Assembly: GCA_012959805.1 (NCBI GenBank) | Contig: DUCN01000098.1 | Span: forward strand, 319,646-383,645 | DNA from: Myxococcales bacterium | Lineage (GTDB): Bacteria; Myxococcota_A; UBA9160; UBA4427 | DNA: 64,000 nt | Reading direction: 5' to 3' | In this document: one piece after another, positions 10,349-19,840 of the stretch | How the letters are laid out: each line of letters starts with the position of its first letter | How positions within the stretch are numbered: the first letter of the stretch is position 1 | Position numbers and translations under genes: made by a program | Notes under the pieces: generated by a model | Databases searched by the model: none | Told to the model about the DNA's origin: nothing | The model's input: the letters and a program-made list of their open reading frames with translations, nothing else

Positions 10349-10384
10349 TCTACGTTCGCCTTGCCTCGTCCCAGACTCGAGACG

Positions 10385-11257
10385 CTAGTCCTCGTCGAGT
10401 GGCCATTCGCCCGTAAACACGAACTTGGCCGGACCGGTCATCCAGATCGATGAATTCTTGTCGGCCCAGGCGAGTTCGAGTTCACCGCCTCGCAATTCGA
10501 TGGTGATCTCTCGCTCGACGACGTCACGGAGCATGGTCGTCACGGCGACGGCACACGCGCCAGAGCCACAAGCCAGGGTTTCTCCAGTGCCACGTTCCCA
10601 TGTTCGCTGACGAATTCGGCTACGCGAAACGACCTCGATAAACTCGACGTTCACGCGATTTGGAAAGGCCACATGATGTTCGAGGGCTGGACCCACGCGA
10701 TCGAGTGGAATCGCGTCGATGTCGTCGACTTGAATCACACAGTGAGGGTTGCCAATCGAAACCGAGGATGCGCGCAGATCTTTCGGTCGATCGGGCCAAA
10801 GGTCATTGGGCAGATCGATTGGCACCTCGAGAACCGGGCCGAGTCCAGTGGCGAGAGTGGTTGGAATCTTCTCGGGGATGAGAATAGGGAGCCCCATGTC
10901 GACGGCGACTTGACCGGGTCCCGCCCAGCGCGGGCGAACGATGCCGCCGAGTGTCTCGACGCCTATTTCGTCGGCCCGGGTATGGTTCATGTCGCGCACG
11001 TACAGATAGAAGGCGCGAATGCCATTGGCGCACATCTCGGCCTGACTGCCGTCGGCATTGTAGATGTCCATGCGAAACTCGGCGGCGTCCGATTGGCGAA
11101 CGACCAACATCTGATCGAAACCCACTCCGAAATGGCGATCCGAGAGGTCACGGGCCAGCTTCGGGAGGTCTTTGGGCAGATCGTCGCGAATGTTATCGAG
11201 AACGACGTAATCGTTCCCAGCTCCATGCATCTTGGTAAAGGGTAAAAGGCCACTCAT
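10385..11257 (-). CDS. dapF: Diaminopimelate epimerase
   Basis: 290 aa from ATG 11257 (MSGLLPFTKMHGAGND); a 12-codon upstream extension is less likely. Catalytic Cys pair: NADGSQAEMCANGIRA and GETLACGSGACAV. It interconverts LL- and meso-DAP for peptidoglycan and lysine. Sits between lptM and dapA; the lysA gene often found here is absent. Confidence 0.95.
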   Translation of the reverse strand: MSGLLPFTKMHGAGNDYVVLDNIRDDLPKDLPKLARDLSDRHFGVGFDQMLVVRQSDAAEFRMDIYNADGSQAEMCANGIRAFYLYVRDMNHTRADEIGVETLGGIVRPRWAGPGQVAVDMGLPILIPEKIPTTLATGLGPVLEVPIDLPNDLWPDRPKDLRASSVSIGNPHCVIQVDDIDAIPLDRVGPALEHHVAFPNRVNVEFIEVVSRSRIRQRTWERGTGETLACGSGACAVAVTTMLRDVVEREITIELRGGELELAWADKNSSIWMTGPAKFVFTGEWPLDED

Positions 11258-11306
11258 CGTGTGTTGGCTCCCGAGCCGCTTGGGCTCGAACAATTTGGTC
11301 TAGTCG

Positions 11307-11597
11307 CTAGTCGGTCCGGTCCGTCTCATGGTCCGCATCCTTGCGATCGGATGATTCATCAGCGGCCGGGGCGATCGCCTCGGACTCCAGAGTCTCTGTC
11401 CTTAAAACGGACACAGCTGGGTCAACGCGAACGGGGCTGCCGTACCGCCCGCATCCGGACAGTGTACCCGCGATTGAAAGAATTGTGATCGTGAACGTGG
11501 CGAGCCGTCCAAACCGAACTGCCGGGAGTCGCAGGCTTCGAAGCGCCGCGAGCTGTCCGCGGCGAGTAGTGCACGGCGAACTCGGCCACCGCGTCAC
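11307..11597 (-). CDS. lptM: LptM (YifL)-like small lipoprotein
   Basis: 96 aa. GTG 11597 overlaps the argH stop by four bases. After an unusually long basic N-region comes a hydrophobic stretch (TFTITILSIAGT) and a lipobox LSGC followed by GRYGSP, matching the CG-x-(K/R)-G-P start of LptM lipoproteins, which help mature the LptD/LptE LPS translocon. Position next to argH and dapF is also typical. The tail is acidic and low-complexity. The start is the least certain part; a later alternative start inside the frame is possible. Confidence 0.72.
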   Translation of the reverse strand: MTRWPSSPCTTRRGQLAALRSLRLPAVRFGRLATFTITILSIAGTLSGCGRYGSPVRVDPAVSVLRTETLESEAIAPAADESSDRKDADHETDRTD

Positions 11598-13027
11598 AAG
11601 TCTTCCTCGCGGTCCGCTGCTTCGAGGGCATCGAGCGCCCCGAGTTCGGTTGCAATTTCCGTCTCGACTTCGGCAAGTGCCGTTAGGACGCGATCCTTCG
11701 ACGTCCCGCCAGCCAGGTCGCGACTTTCGAGGCTCACCTCGAGGTCGAGGAGATCGTCTGCGCTGGCGCTGAAAGCCTCGTGGAAAGACTGCATCTCCGC
11801 CTTCGTAAGCGACCGAAGGTCGACCTGCTCTCGCGAGCAATGCCCGACGATCTGGCCAACGGCTTCGTGGGCGTCTCGAAAGGGAATGCCCTGTCTCACA
11901 AGGAACTCCGCGAGATCCGTCGCCAACAACATCGGATCTGAAGCCGCCTCGGCCATTTTCCCGACGCGCACGTCGAGGGTGGCCAGCGCGCCGGCCATGA
12001 CTTCGAGGCAATCTCTAATCGTCGTCACCGAATCGAAAAGCGGCTCCTTGTCCTCTTGGAGATCGCGGTTGTAGGTGAGGGGCAAACCCTTGAGGACCGT
12101 GAGTAGCGTGACGAGATTGCCAATCACGCGCCCGCTCTTTCCGCGGACGATTTCCGGTACGTCCGGGTTCTTCTTCTGGGGCATCAGGCTCGAGCCGGTC
12201 GAATAGGCGTCAGCCAGTTCGATGAACCCGAATTCCGTTGTGGACCAGAGCACTAGTTCCTCGGCGAGTCGCGAAAGGTGGACCATGGTGATCGCGGTGT
12301 TCGACAGATATTCCAGCGCTGCGTCGCGCGATGCGACGGTGTCCAGGCTATTTCGCGTCGGCCCGACGAAGCCGAGTTCCGCAGCGGTCTCTTCGCGTCC
12401 GATCGGCAGGGTCGAGCCTGCGAGCGCGCCGGCGCCGAGCGGGCAGCGCTCGATTCGTGCGTGCGCATCCCGAAAGCGTGAGGCGTCCCGGCCCAGTGCC
12501 TCGGCGTGGGCCAACCAATGATGTGCCAGGCGTACGGGCTGCGCGCGCTGGAGATGGGTATATCCCGGCAGCACCGTGCCGATATGTTCTCTCGCGCGTT
12601 CCACGAGCACGCCGCGAAGGGCGAGGATGCCGCGCTGTGTAGCCAGCGTGACCTCCCGCAGAAAGAGCGCCAGGTCCAAAGCGACCTGATCGTTTCGTGA
12701 CCGGCCCGTATGCAGTTTTCCAGCGACCGGTCCGAGATGATGTCGCAGCCGCATCTCGATATTCATGTGGATGTCTTCGAGTGCGGGATCGAAGGGAAAC
12801 TGATCCTCTTCGATCTCTTTCGCGACGATGCCGAGCCCGCGCAGCAGTGCCTCGCTGTCCTCGTTCGAGATCAATCCAGATTTGCCGAGCATGCGAGCCT
12901 GGGCGCGGGAGCCGCGAAGGTCGTGGCGCGCCAACACGCGATCGAAATGGATCGATGTCGAAAAGCGTTCAACGGTCGGATCGGTGGCTTCGCTGAATCG
13001 GCCACCCCAGGGTTTGTTTGTACTCAT
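11594..13027 (-). CDS. argH: Argininosuccinate lyase
   Basis: 477 aa. MSTNKPWGGRFSEATD is a classic ArgH N-terminus, and GSSLMPQKKNPDVPE is the fumarase/aspartase superfamily signature with the catalytic Ser. It splits argininosuccinate to arginine and fumarate. It is the first gene of the minus-strand argH-lptM-dapFAB run; promoter presumably in 13028-13314, divergent from the PBP gene. Confidence 0.97.
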   Translation of the reverse strand: MSTNKPWGGRFSEATDPTVERFSTSIHFDRVLARHDLRGSRAQARMLGKSGLISNEDSEALLRGLGIVAKEIEEDQFPFDPALEDIHMNIEMRLRHHLGPVAGKLHTGRSRNDQVALDLALFLREVTLATQRGILALRGVLVERAREHIGTVLPGYTHLQRAQPVRLAHHWLAHAEALGRDASRFRDAHARIERCPLGAGALAGSTLPIGREETAAELGFVGPTRNSLDTVASRDAALEYLSNTAITMVHLSRLAEELVLWSTTEFGFIELADAYSTGSSLMPQKKNPDVPEIVRGKSGRVIGNLVTLLTVLKGLPLTYNRDLQEDKEPLFDSVTTIRDCLEVMAGALATLDVRVGKMAEAASDPMLLATDLAEFLVRQGIPFRDAHEAVGQIVGHCSREQVDLRSLTKAEMQSFHEAFSASADDLLDLEVSLESRDLAGGTSKDRVLTALAEVETEIATELGALDALEAADREEDL

Positions 13028-13314
13028 GGCGACCTACTCTCGCGGTTCGAACGCCAGCGCACAAGCGGACCAGTGTGGAATCTGCTCGGGTCGGACTTCA
13101 GTGGTTCCCTGGCCTTCAACCAGTCGAGTCCTCAATCGTGAACGCGAGCGCCTGTGCGGGTTCCATGACGGAACTAAGATCGCGGACTTCGCGACACACG
13201 GTGTTCGCGAGTGGCCAGCCAGGTACTGTCCCGTGGGGCCGACTTGTGACCGCCGGCGCGTCACTCGCTGCGGGTCCACCGATTCAAGTCAGGTCGCGTT
13301 GATAGGAGACCAGA

Positions 13315-15690
13315 ATGGCGAGGGCCAGCAAGAAGACCGGTCGGCGGTCGGCGGAGGAGGACGATTCAGATCGGTCGCGCGCGCTCTTGCGGGCGCGAAG
13401 AGTTGGACTCGTCGTCGTCGCCTTGGCATTCGTTTCAGGCCTCTGGTTTGCGGGCTGGCTTCTTGAACTCGATCGAAAGGTCGTGTCCCGCTTCGAGGGC
13501 CGGCGTTTTTCCTTGCCCTCCCGCGTCTATGCAGCGCCGATCGTCATCTATCCCGGCGTCGACTGGCAGCGACTCGATCTCGGTGGATGGCTCGCACGCA
13601 TGGGGTATCGCCGGCAGCCCGAAGCCGGACCGCTCGCCGTGGGCCACTACCGCTGGTTGCCCGGTCGGCTGCGCGTGCATCTGCGCGGATTTGATCACCC
13701 CCAATTGCCAGAGGGAAATCGCAAGGTCGAATTTAGCTTGGAGGGCGGCCGGGTTCGCGAGATGCGAGATGATTACGGACAGCCTGTGGCCGTCGTCTCC
13801 CTCGAACCGGAACCCATCTCTTCGTTCTACGGAACGAATCGGGAGCAGCGGGATCTGGTTGAGATCGCGGATGTCCCGGCGCATCTCATTTCGGCGATCT
13901 ACGCCGTTGAGGATCGTCGTTTCGAGGAGCATCACGGCGTCGACCCGAGACGGATCGTGGGGGCGATGCTCGTCAATCTTCGTGCCGGGGGGATTCGACA
14001 GGGCGGCAGTACTTTGACCCAACAGCTGGTGAAGAATTTCTTCCTGACCCCCGAGCGTACGCTTCGGCGGAAGCTGACCGAGGCGGTGATGGCACTCGTG
14101 GTCGAGGCTCGTTATGCCAAGTCCCAAATCCTTGAGGCCTATCTGAACGAGATCTATCTGGGTCGGCGCGGGTCGACGGCGATCCATGGTGTCGGGGAGG
14201 CGTCGCGCTTCTTTTACGGCAAGCGGGTGGTGGATCTTTCCCTCGATGAGTCGGCGCTGCTGGCGGCGGTGATCCAGAGTCCCAACGGCCTGAGCCCGCA
14301 TCGGCATCCCGAGCGGTCGAAGCGTCGTCGGGATCTCGTTCTGAAACTCATGGAGAAGCAGAAGCGCGTTTCTGCCCAGGACGCGCAGCGCGCGCGGGAC
14401 CGTGACATCAACCTCGCCGCCGTGTCGCTGGAGTCTGGACAGGATCGATATTTTCTCGACGAGTTGGCGCGGCAGCTGCCCGAGGTCTACGACGAAGATC
14501 TGCTCTCGGTCGAAGGGCTGCGGATCTATTCGACCCTCGACACAATGGTTCAGCGCGCAGCCATTCGTGCCCTGCACGACGGACTCGAGGCCCTGGAATC
14601 GAGACTCGGGCCGGTCGATGTCCCGGACGGGGAAGTGCCTCCTCGCTTGCAGGGATGTCTGATGGCGATGCGTCCCCAGACCGGCGAGATTCTGGCGATG
14701 GTCGGCGGTCGCGACTACGCGACCTCCCAATGGAATCGCTGCACGCTGGCGCGACGACAGGTCGGGAGTGTTTTCAAACCCGTCGTTTACGCCGCCGCAC
14801 TCTCGCCGCAGTCGGGGCCGATGCTCACCTTGGCGAGTCAGGTCTTGGATGAGCCCATCGAGATCGAGACGCACGATGGTGTCTGGGCGCCCGTCAACTA
14901 CGACAAGAAATTTCGCGGTCCGGTTCTGGTGCGTGACGCCCTCGAACGTTCGCTGAATGTTCCCGCGGCTCGGATCGGTCAGAAAATCGGGATCGGCAAG
15001 ATCGTCGAAATGGCTCGGCGACTTGGCATCGAGAGTCGACTGCCTCCCGTTCCGAGTCTGGCCCTGGGCACCGCCGAGGTTTCGCCTCTAGAGATCGTGG
15101 AGGTCTACTCGACTTTCGCGAACCGGGGGCTGCGGCCAACGCCGCGAAGTTTCATAGGGCTGCTCGATGATCGCGGAGTCGGGCAGGAGCAGTGGCCACT
15201 GGCGGGCGCGCGGCGTGTACTCGATCCCGGGACCGCCTATCTGATTACATCACTACTCGAAGGCGTGGTCGATCGCGGAACCGGCGCGGGCATTCGCGCA
15301 CGCGGGATGCGCGGGCCCATCGCGGGCAAAACCGGGACGACGGACGACGAATACGACCTCTGGTTCGTTGGCTTCACACCGGAGATCGTGGCGGTCGTTT
15401 GGGTCGGCTACGACGAGCCGCGCGCGATCGGTGTTCCCAGCAGTCGCGGGGCGCTGCCGATCTGGGCCGACTTTCTGGCTGAGGTGACGGGCGAGCGAGT
15501 GCGCGGTGTCTTTGCTCGGCCCAGCGGGATCGAGGAGATCGAGATCGATCCGAGAAGTGGAGCGCGCGCCTTGTCGGGTTGTCGTGAGCATCGTCCCGAG
15601 GTTTTCCTGTCGGGGACCTTGCCGCGCGAGACCTGTCCCAGCGGCGGTGGACGTCCCCGAGGATTTCTGGAGCGCTTGTTTGGGGACTGA
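13315..15690 (+). CDS. mrcB: Class A penicillin-binding protein (PBP1B type)
   Basis: 791 aa. Short cytoplasmic tail, TM helix ~30-50, UB2H-like region ~75-165, then GT51 glycosyltransferase (~175-350) with YAVEDRRFEEHHGVD (catalytic Glu199) and GGSTLTQQLVKN. The transpeptidase domain (~445-730) has the active Ser in SVFK (485-488), SLN (546-548) and KTGT (672-675). It polymerises and crosslinks peptidoglycan in the periplasm. AGGAGA lies just before the ATG. The UB2H-like segment places it nearer PBP1B than PBP1A. Confidence 0.93.
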   Translation: MARASKKTGRRSAEEDDSDRSRALLRARRVGLVVVALAFVSGLWFAGWLLELDRKVVSRFEGRRFSLPSRVYAAPIVIYPGVDWQRLDLGGWLARMGYRRQPEAGPLAVGHYRWLPGRLRVHLRGFDHPQLPEGNRKVEFSLEGGRVREMRDDYGQPVAVVSLEPEPISSFYGTNREQRDLVEIADVPAHLISAIYAVEDRRFEEHHGVDPRRIVGAMLVNLRAGGIRQGGSTLTQQLVKNFFLTPERTLRRKLTEAVMALVVEARYAKSQILEAYLNEIYLGRRGSTAIHGVGEASRFFYGKRVVDLSLDESALLAAVIQSPNGLSPHRHPERSKRRRDLVLKLMEKQKRVSAQDAQRARDRDINLAAVSLESGQDRYFLDELARQLPEVYDEDLLSVEGLRIYSTLDTMVQRAAIRALHDGLEALESRLGPVDVPDGEVPPRLQGCLMAMRPQTGEILAMVGGRDYATSQWNRCTLARRQVGSVFKPVVYAAALSPQSGPMLTLASQVLDEPIEIETHDGVWAPVNYDKKFRGPVLVRDALERSLNVPAARIGQKIGIGKIVEMARRLGIESRLPPVPSLALGTAEVSPLEIVEVYSTFANRGLRPTPRSFIGLLDDRGVGQEQWPLAGARRVLDPGTAYLITSLLEGVVDRGTGAGIRARGMRGPIAGKTGTTDDEYDLWFVGFTPEIVAVVWVGYDEPRAIGVPSSRGALPIWADFLAEVTGERVRGVFARPSGIEEIEIDPRSGARALSGCREHRPEVFLSGTLPRETCPSGGGRPRGFLERLFGD

Positions 15691-15821
15691 GGGTCGCGAC
15701 AACGTCAGCACTCTATTTATGTGTACGGATTTTCTTTGTGTGCCCTTAAGAGGCACGCCGCGAGCGCTCACCCGGGCGTCATAGCTCCACCAACCTGAAT
15801 GTGCGAGGGTGCGGAACCTTG

Positions 15822-16352
15822 ATGAAGTCTTTCCAACAATTCATTCGATGGGCGGTCGCAGGTTGGACCGTGCTGAGTCTCGCCGCTTGTGTCGGTCTGG
15901 AATTTGGCGGGAAGCGTGTCGCGCCCGAGGAGCCACTCACAGTATCGGGGGCGCTTGGGCAGGTGGACTCGACGCGTGACGCTTCTCTGCGCCTGGTGAT
16001 CGAGGGACTCGACGAGGATACGGCGGGTCATCCTGCACGGGCCTTGGCGAGCTATCAGCGCGCCGTACGCGTGGATTCCACGAATGCCTTCGCCTACCTC
16101 GCCCTCGCGCGGCATCATCTCGAAGCTTCCTCTCCCGAAGAGGCAAGCGCCTTCCTCGATCAAGCACAATCGCTTTTCGAGAGCAGTCGTGGCCTCGGTT
16201 CGCGAGTCGACGTCTGGGGCATCGGTCTGCGTGCGGGAATCGATCGCCAGCTCGGCCACCGCGACCAAGCGAGTCAGCGATTCGAGACGGCGCGAGAACT
16301 GTCCCCCGAGATCTGGGATGACGAACGATTGTCTTCCCACGAGCTCCGGTAG
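15822..16352 (+). CDS. TPR-containing lipoprotein, function unknown
   Basis: 176 aa from ATG 15822, giving a lipoprotein signal peptide (WAVAGWTVLSLAAC, lipobox LAAC). The mature part has two or three TPR-like helical pairs (GHPARALASYQRAVRVDSTNA, AYLALARHHLEASSPEEA, HRDQASQRFETARELSP). It probably sits in the outer membrane facing the periplasm as an adaptor. It follows the class A PBP gene on the same strand, so a role as PBP activator is a tempting but unproven idea. Confidence 0.7.
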   Translation: MKSFQQFIRWAVAGWTVLSLAACVGLEFGGKRVAPEEPLTVSGALGQVDSTRDASLRLVIEGLDEDTAGHPARALASYQRAVRVDSTNAFAYLALARHHLEASSPEEASAFLDQAQSLFESSRGLGSRVDVWGIGLRAGIDRQLGHRDQASQRFETARELSPEIWDDERLSSHELR

Positions 16353-16371
16353 GTCGAGCGGGACAGACAGG

Positions 16372-16908
16372 ATGGCATTCGATTCGCGATTCCCAGGCAT
16401 GCAGGGGAAGTGGGTCTCGTTTCTGCCCACGGCCTTCGCAGTCGCTCTTGTCGACCAGGTTGGGAAATGGCACGCCACGACGACGCTCGAACTCGGGATG
16501 CATCAGTCCCTAGTTGGGGATCTGCTGTGGCTGGTGCATCTCCCGGCGACAGGCGATGCCTTCGGCGTCCTGCATGGCTCGACGCAAGGCGCGCAGCTTG
16601 CTGGATTCGCATTGCTTTCTGTTGTCACGACGATCGTGATCGGATTCTTCTATCGCGGCCTGGCCCCAAGGGAGTTTGGGAGCGCAGGGGGACTCGGCGC
16701 GGTTCTGGGCGGCGTCCTGAGCCATTCGATCGATCGCATTCGTGTGGGGGCGAGCGTCGACTATCTCCATGTGGGTGCCGCCGCTGGGGACATGCTTCCC
16801 GATTTCAATTTTGCGGATATTGCCATCGCGTTGGGGGTAGTGACCCTCATCGTGGAGTTGTTGGCGACGGAAATGGCAGCGCGCGCGTCGGAGCGTCCGC
16901 GCCGCTAA
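16372..16908 (+). CDS. LspA-family protein with altered motifs
   Basis: 178 aa, four hydrophobic segments, matching signal peptidase II. Retained: Asp28/Lys32 (DQVGK), the catalytic Asp pair (Asp130 in SVDYLH and Asp149 in FNFAD), and IDR. Changed: the Asn of the N-x-G-x-AFG box is Ala59 (ATGDAFG), and the Asn of GGxxGNxxDR is His118 (VLSHSIDR). Both Asn are near-invariant in LspA, so this is probably a divergent paralog; activity is uncertain. It lies 19 bases after a lipoprotein gene. Confidence 0.75.
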   Translation: MAFDSRFPGMQGKWVSFLPTAFAVALVDQVGKWHATTTLELGMHQSLVGDLLWLVHLPATGDAFGVLHGSTQGAQLAGFALLSVVTTIVIGFFYRGLAPREFGSAGGLGAVLGGVLSHSIDRIRVGASVDYLHVGAAAGDMLPDFNFADIAIALGVVTLIVELLATEMAARASERPRR

Positions 16909-17592
16909 CGCTCAGAACTCTTCGCAAACGGATTATTCTCTTTGCCCACCGACTTCGTGGCTCATGACCTCTAACGCGTTCGCGCCGCGATGGTCATGCG
17001 CCTCGAAGTGTGCGACTCGCAAGAGGAGTCTGATTCCACGTCGCCGCGTTGCCAACGGTCGAACACGGCGGACTTTCCTCGCGGCTCAATCTTTTTTCAC
17101 CTCGGCGACGCGCGCTTTTTGATTGAAATCCCTTTGTCTTCGCATGGCTGCCCTTGCTTGCGCAGACACACTCTCGTGTATGCGCAATTTTTGTTTACGC
17201 AGGCCCTTCGAATTCGTTGACATGTCTCGGGACCTTGCGTTAAAAATTGTCTACCCCCTAGGCCTCGTGGATCACCACTTCAAAGACTCAAAGATCCTTG
17301 AGCCCGAGTTCGATCGAACTCGCAGAGCATCATCGTTCGTTTCTATGACCGTTTTGGAAATTGGGACTTGCATGTCGAGTTCCGAGAGAGTAAGCGGCAC
17401 GGTGACAGTGTCTTAACGATGCAGTGTTCTATGTAGTCGGTTGGCTCTCGCAGTCTAGGAATCCGTTTGTGATCTCGTGGATCGCAGCTGGATCGCCGGG
17501 GGGGGTGTAGTAGCGTCGTAGGTCTCAGGCGAAGTCGCGGGGTCACCGCAGCTTTCCGATCGCGACGACCGGGGTGTGAGGGGGGAAGTGCA
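16909..17592. other. ~680-bp intergenic region upstream of IclR gene
   Basis: No supported ORF. Several T-rich patches and an 18-bp perfect palindrome (17305-17322) listed separately. The IclR promoter is expected here. Confidence 0.5.
17305..17322. promoter_or_regulatory. 18-bp perfect palindrome upstream of iclR-type gene
   Basis: CGAGTTCGATCGAACTCG reads the same on both strands. It is about 270 bases before the GTG of the regulator gene. It could be an operator for a dimeric regulator such as the IclR protein itself; its distance from the gene weakens that. Confidence 0.35.
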
Positions 17593-18393
17593 GTGCTGAA
17601 GATTTCCATCAAGCCGAAGAGTGAATACGCAATCCAAACAGTCACGAACGCTCTGCGCATGTTGGAAGTCTTTCACAAAGAACCCGAAATGGGTGTGAGC
17701 GATCTCGCACGCCGACTCGACCTGCATAAGAACAACGCCTTTCGCCTGCTCGCGACTCTCGAACTGGCTGGCTACATCCAACAAACTCCGAAGACCGAGC
17801 TCTACCATCTCGGGCCTCGCTGTCTCGAACTCGGACATGCGTTTGCGCGGAGTCATGCCTTGATCGATCAGGCGCGCCCGCTTCTGGAAGAACTGGCGAT
17901 CGAGGCCAGCGAGACGGTGCATCTCGGCGTGCTCAGTCCGCATAACGCGCATGGACCTCAGTCCGGACACGAAGTCGTCCATCTCGATGGCGTTCTGCCC
18001 GAGCAACTCGTGTTGACGGGTCTGCGGGTCGGAACCCGAACACCCACGCATTGCACTGCGCTTGGGAAAGTGCTCCTGGCGGGGGCTGAATTTGACTTCT
18101 TCGAGAAGACTTTCGAGCGATTTACCGACTCAACGCGCGTGGACCCGGCCAAGCTGGCCGACGAATTGCGCGCGGTCGCCTTGCAGGGCTACGCGACGGA
18201 TCTCGAAGAATTTTCAGCTGGGCTGCATTGTGTGGCTGCGCCGGTTCGGGACGCATCGGCTCGGATCGTGGGTGCGATTTCCCTGTCTGGGCCGAGTTTT
18301 CGGCTGACAGAAAAAATTCTCCACGGCGAAGTAGCCGACGCTGTCACCCGCGCGGCAACCCAACTCTCACAGAAACTGGGATCTCCGATCTGA
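17593..18393 (+). CDS. IclR-family transcriptional regulator
   Basis: 266 aa, GTG start with GGGGGAAG eight bases upstream. N-terminal winged HTH ([32 protein letters not shown]) followed by an IclR effector domain ([56 protein letters not shown]). The stop shares its last base with the ATG of the acyl-CoA dehydrogenase gene (TGATG), so regulator and enzyme are translationally coupled and the regulator probably controls acyl-CoA catabolism. Ligand unknown. Confidence 0.92.
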   Translation: MLKISIKPKSEYAIQTVTNALRMLEVFHKEPEMGVSDLARRLDLHKNNAFRLLATLELAGYIQQTPKTELYHLGPRCLELGHAFARSHALIDQARPLLEELAIEASETVHLGVLSPHNAHGPQSGHEVVHLDGVLPEQLVLTGLRVGTRTPTHCTALGKVLLAGAEFDFFEKTFERFTDSTRVDPAKLADELRAVALQGYATDLEEFSAGLHCVAAPVRDASARIVGAISLSGPSFRLTEKILHGEVADAVTRAATQLSQKLGSPI

Positions 18394-19532
18394 TGAATTT
18401 CGAACTGGACGACGAGCTGCTGACCCTTCAGGAGACGGCTCGTCGATTTGCGGACGAGGAAATCATTCCCGTCGCCGCGCAATTCGATGTGAGCGGCGAA
18501 TTCCCGACGGAGATCCTCCGCAAGGCCTGGGAACTTGGACTGAGCCATACCTTCATTCCCGAAGAGCATGGCGGGGTCGGGCTCTCGATTCTCGGATCAT
18601 GTGTCGCGGTAGAAGAAGTTTCCCGCGGTTGTTCAGGGATGACGACCTCGATGATCAGCCAGGATCTTGGTCTGACGCCGATCTTGATCGGGGGCTCCGA
18701 AGATCAGAAGCGAGAATGGCTCGCGCCCTGTGCCGATGAGTTCAAGATCTTTGCTTTCTGTCTGTCCGAACCGAACGCTGGCTCCGATGTGGCCGGCCTT
18801 CAGCTACATGCTGAGAGAGATGGCGACGACTATGTCCTGAACGGAACCAAGGCCTGGATTACGAATGGCGGTGTTGCCGATATCTACACCGTGTTTGCGA
18901 CCCTCGACCGGTCGACGCGCCATTCGGGGATTTGTGCATTTGTTGTTTCGCGTGATACCCCGGGCCTGACCCCAGGCAAGAAGGAAGACAAGATGGGTCA
19001 GCGGGCGAGTGATACGTGCGTGATTCATTTCGACAACGTGCGCGTACCGGCAAGTCAGCGGCTCGGTGCAGAAGGCGAAGGCTTCAAGCTCGCGATGGCC
19101 ACCCTGGATCGAACGCGGCCCTTGATCGGAGCCCTCGCCACGGGCATTGCGCGGCGCGCTCTTGAAGAGAGTCTCGCCTACTCCGCAGATCGAAAGGCCT
19201 TTGGACAACCGATTGGCGACTTCCAGGCCGTGCAGTTCATGTTGGCGGATATGGCGAAGGACATCGAAGCAGGACGCCTGTTGACTTATCAATGCGCTTG
19301 GCTGCTCGATCAGGGACGGGCGGCCTCGAAGCAGTCGTCCATGGCGAAATGTTTTGCAACGGATTCCGCGATGCGCGCAACCACGGATGCGGTTCAGATC
19401 TTTGGTGGGAATGGCTACACGAGGGAGTATCCCGTCGAGAAGCTGATGCGCGACGCGAAGCTCATGCAGATCTATGAAGGCACGAATCAGATTCAGCGTG
19501 TGGTGATCGCTCGCGAACTTCGACGAGGGTGA
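18393..19532 (+). CDS. Acyl-CoA dehydrogenase
   Basis: 379 aa from ATG 18393, coupled to the regulator. All family motifs are present: [14 protein letters not shown] (FAD), [43 protein letters not shown], and [17 protein letters not shown] with the catalytic Glu of the short/medium-chain class. It introduces the alpha-beta double bond in acyl-CoA, passing electrons to ETF. Chain-length preference cannot be read from sequence. No ETF genes nearby. Confidence 0.95.
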   Translation: MNFELDDELLTLQETARRFADEEIIPVAAQFDVSGEFPTEILRKAWELGLSHTFIPEEHGGVGLSILGSCVAVEEVSRGCSGMTTSMISQDLGLTPILIGGSEDQKREWLAPCADEFKIFAFCLSEPNAGSDVAGLQLHAERDGDDYVLNGTKAWITNGGVADIYTVFATLDRSTRHSGICAFVVSRDTPGLTPGKKEDKMGQRASDTCVIHFDNVRVPASQRLGAEGEGFKLAMATLDRTRPLIGALATGIARRALEESLAYSADRKAFGQPIGDFQAVQFMLADMAKDIEAGRLLTYQCAWLLDQGRAASKQSSMAKCFATDSAMRATTDAVQIFGGNGYTREYPVEKLMRDAKLMQIYEGTNQIQRVVIARELRRG

Positions 19533-19840
19533 TCGCTCGCTTCCGTGTGCGCCGAGAAGCGCACGATCAGCTGTTGGATAGATTGGGGATGGGTGCCTCA
19601 GTTGGGTTTGTTGCTGGTGGGTTGCGGGTGTGAGTGTCGGTGTAAGTGTTAGAGGGGGTTGGGGAATTCTGCGGGCTTGGGAAACTGTCTTCGACATTGA
19701 ATGGAGCAATTGATAGACTCAGATGCCTTTTACGGGTATTCCCGTTGATGCAATGTTGGTGTTGATGTTGCTGGAATGCTCTTAGTGCCCGTGCCCAAGC
19801 CTGGCTCGGGGCATAATTGAATAGTCAAAGGATCCCCTCC
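19533..19840. other. Intergenic region with GT-rich tract
   Basis: 308 bases. A G/T-rich, C-poor stretch at about 19594-19666 reads C/A-rich on the minus strand, resembling a rut site for antisense transcripts. No ORF or hairpin terminator is evident for the upstream gene. Confidence 0.4.
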
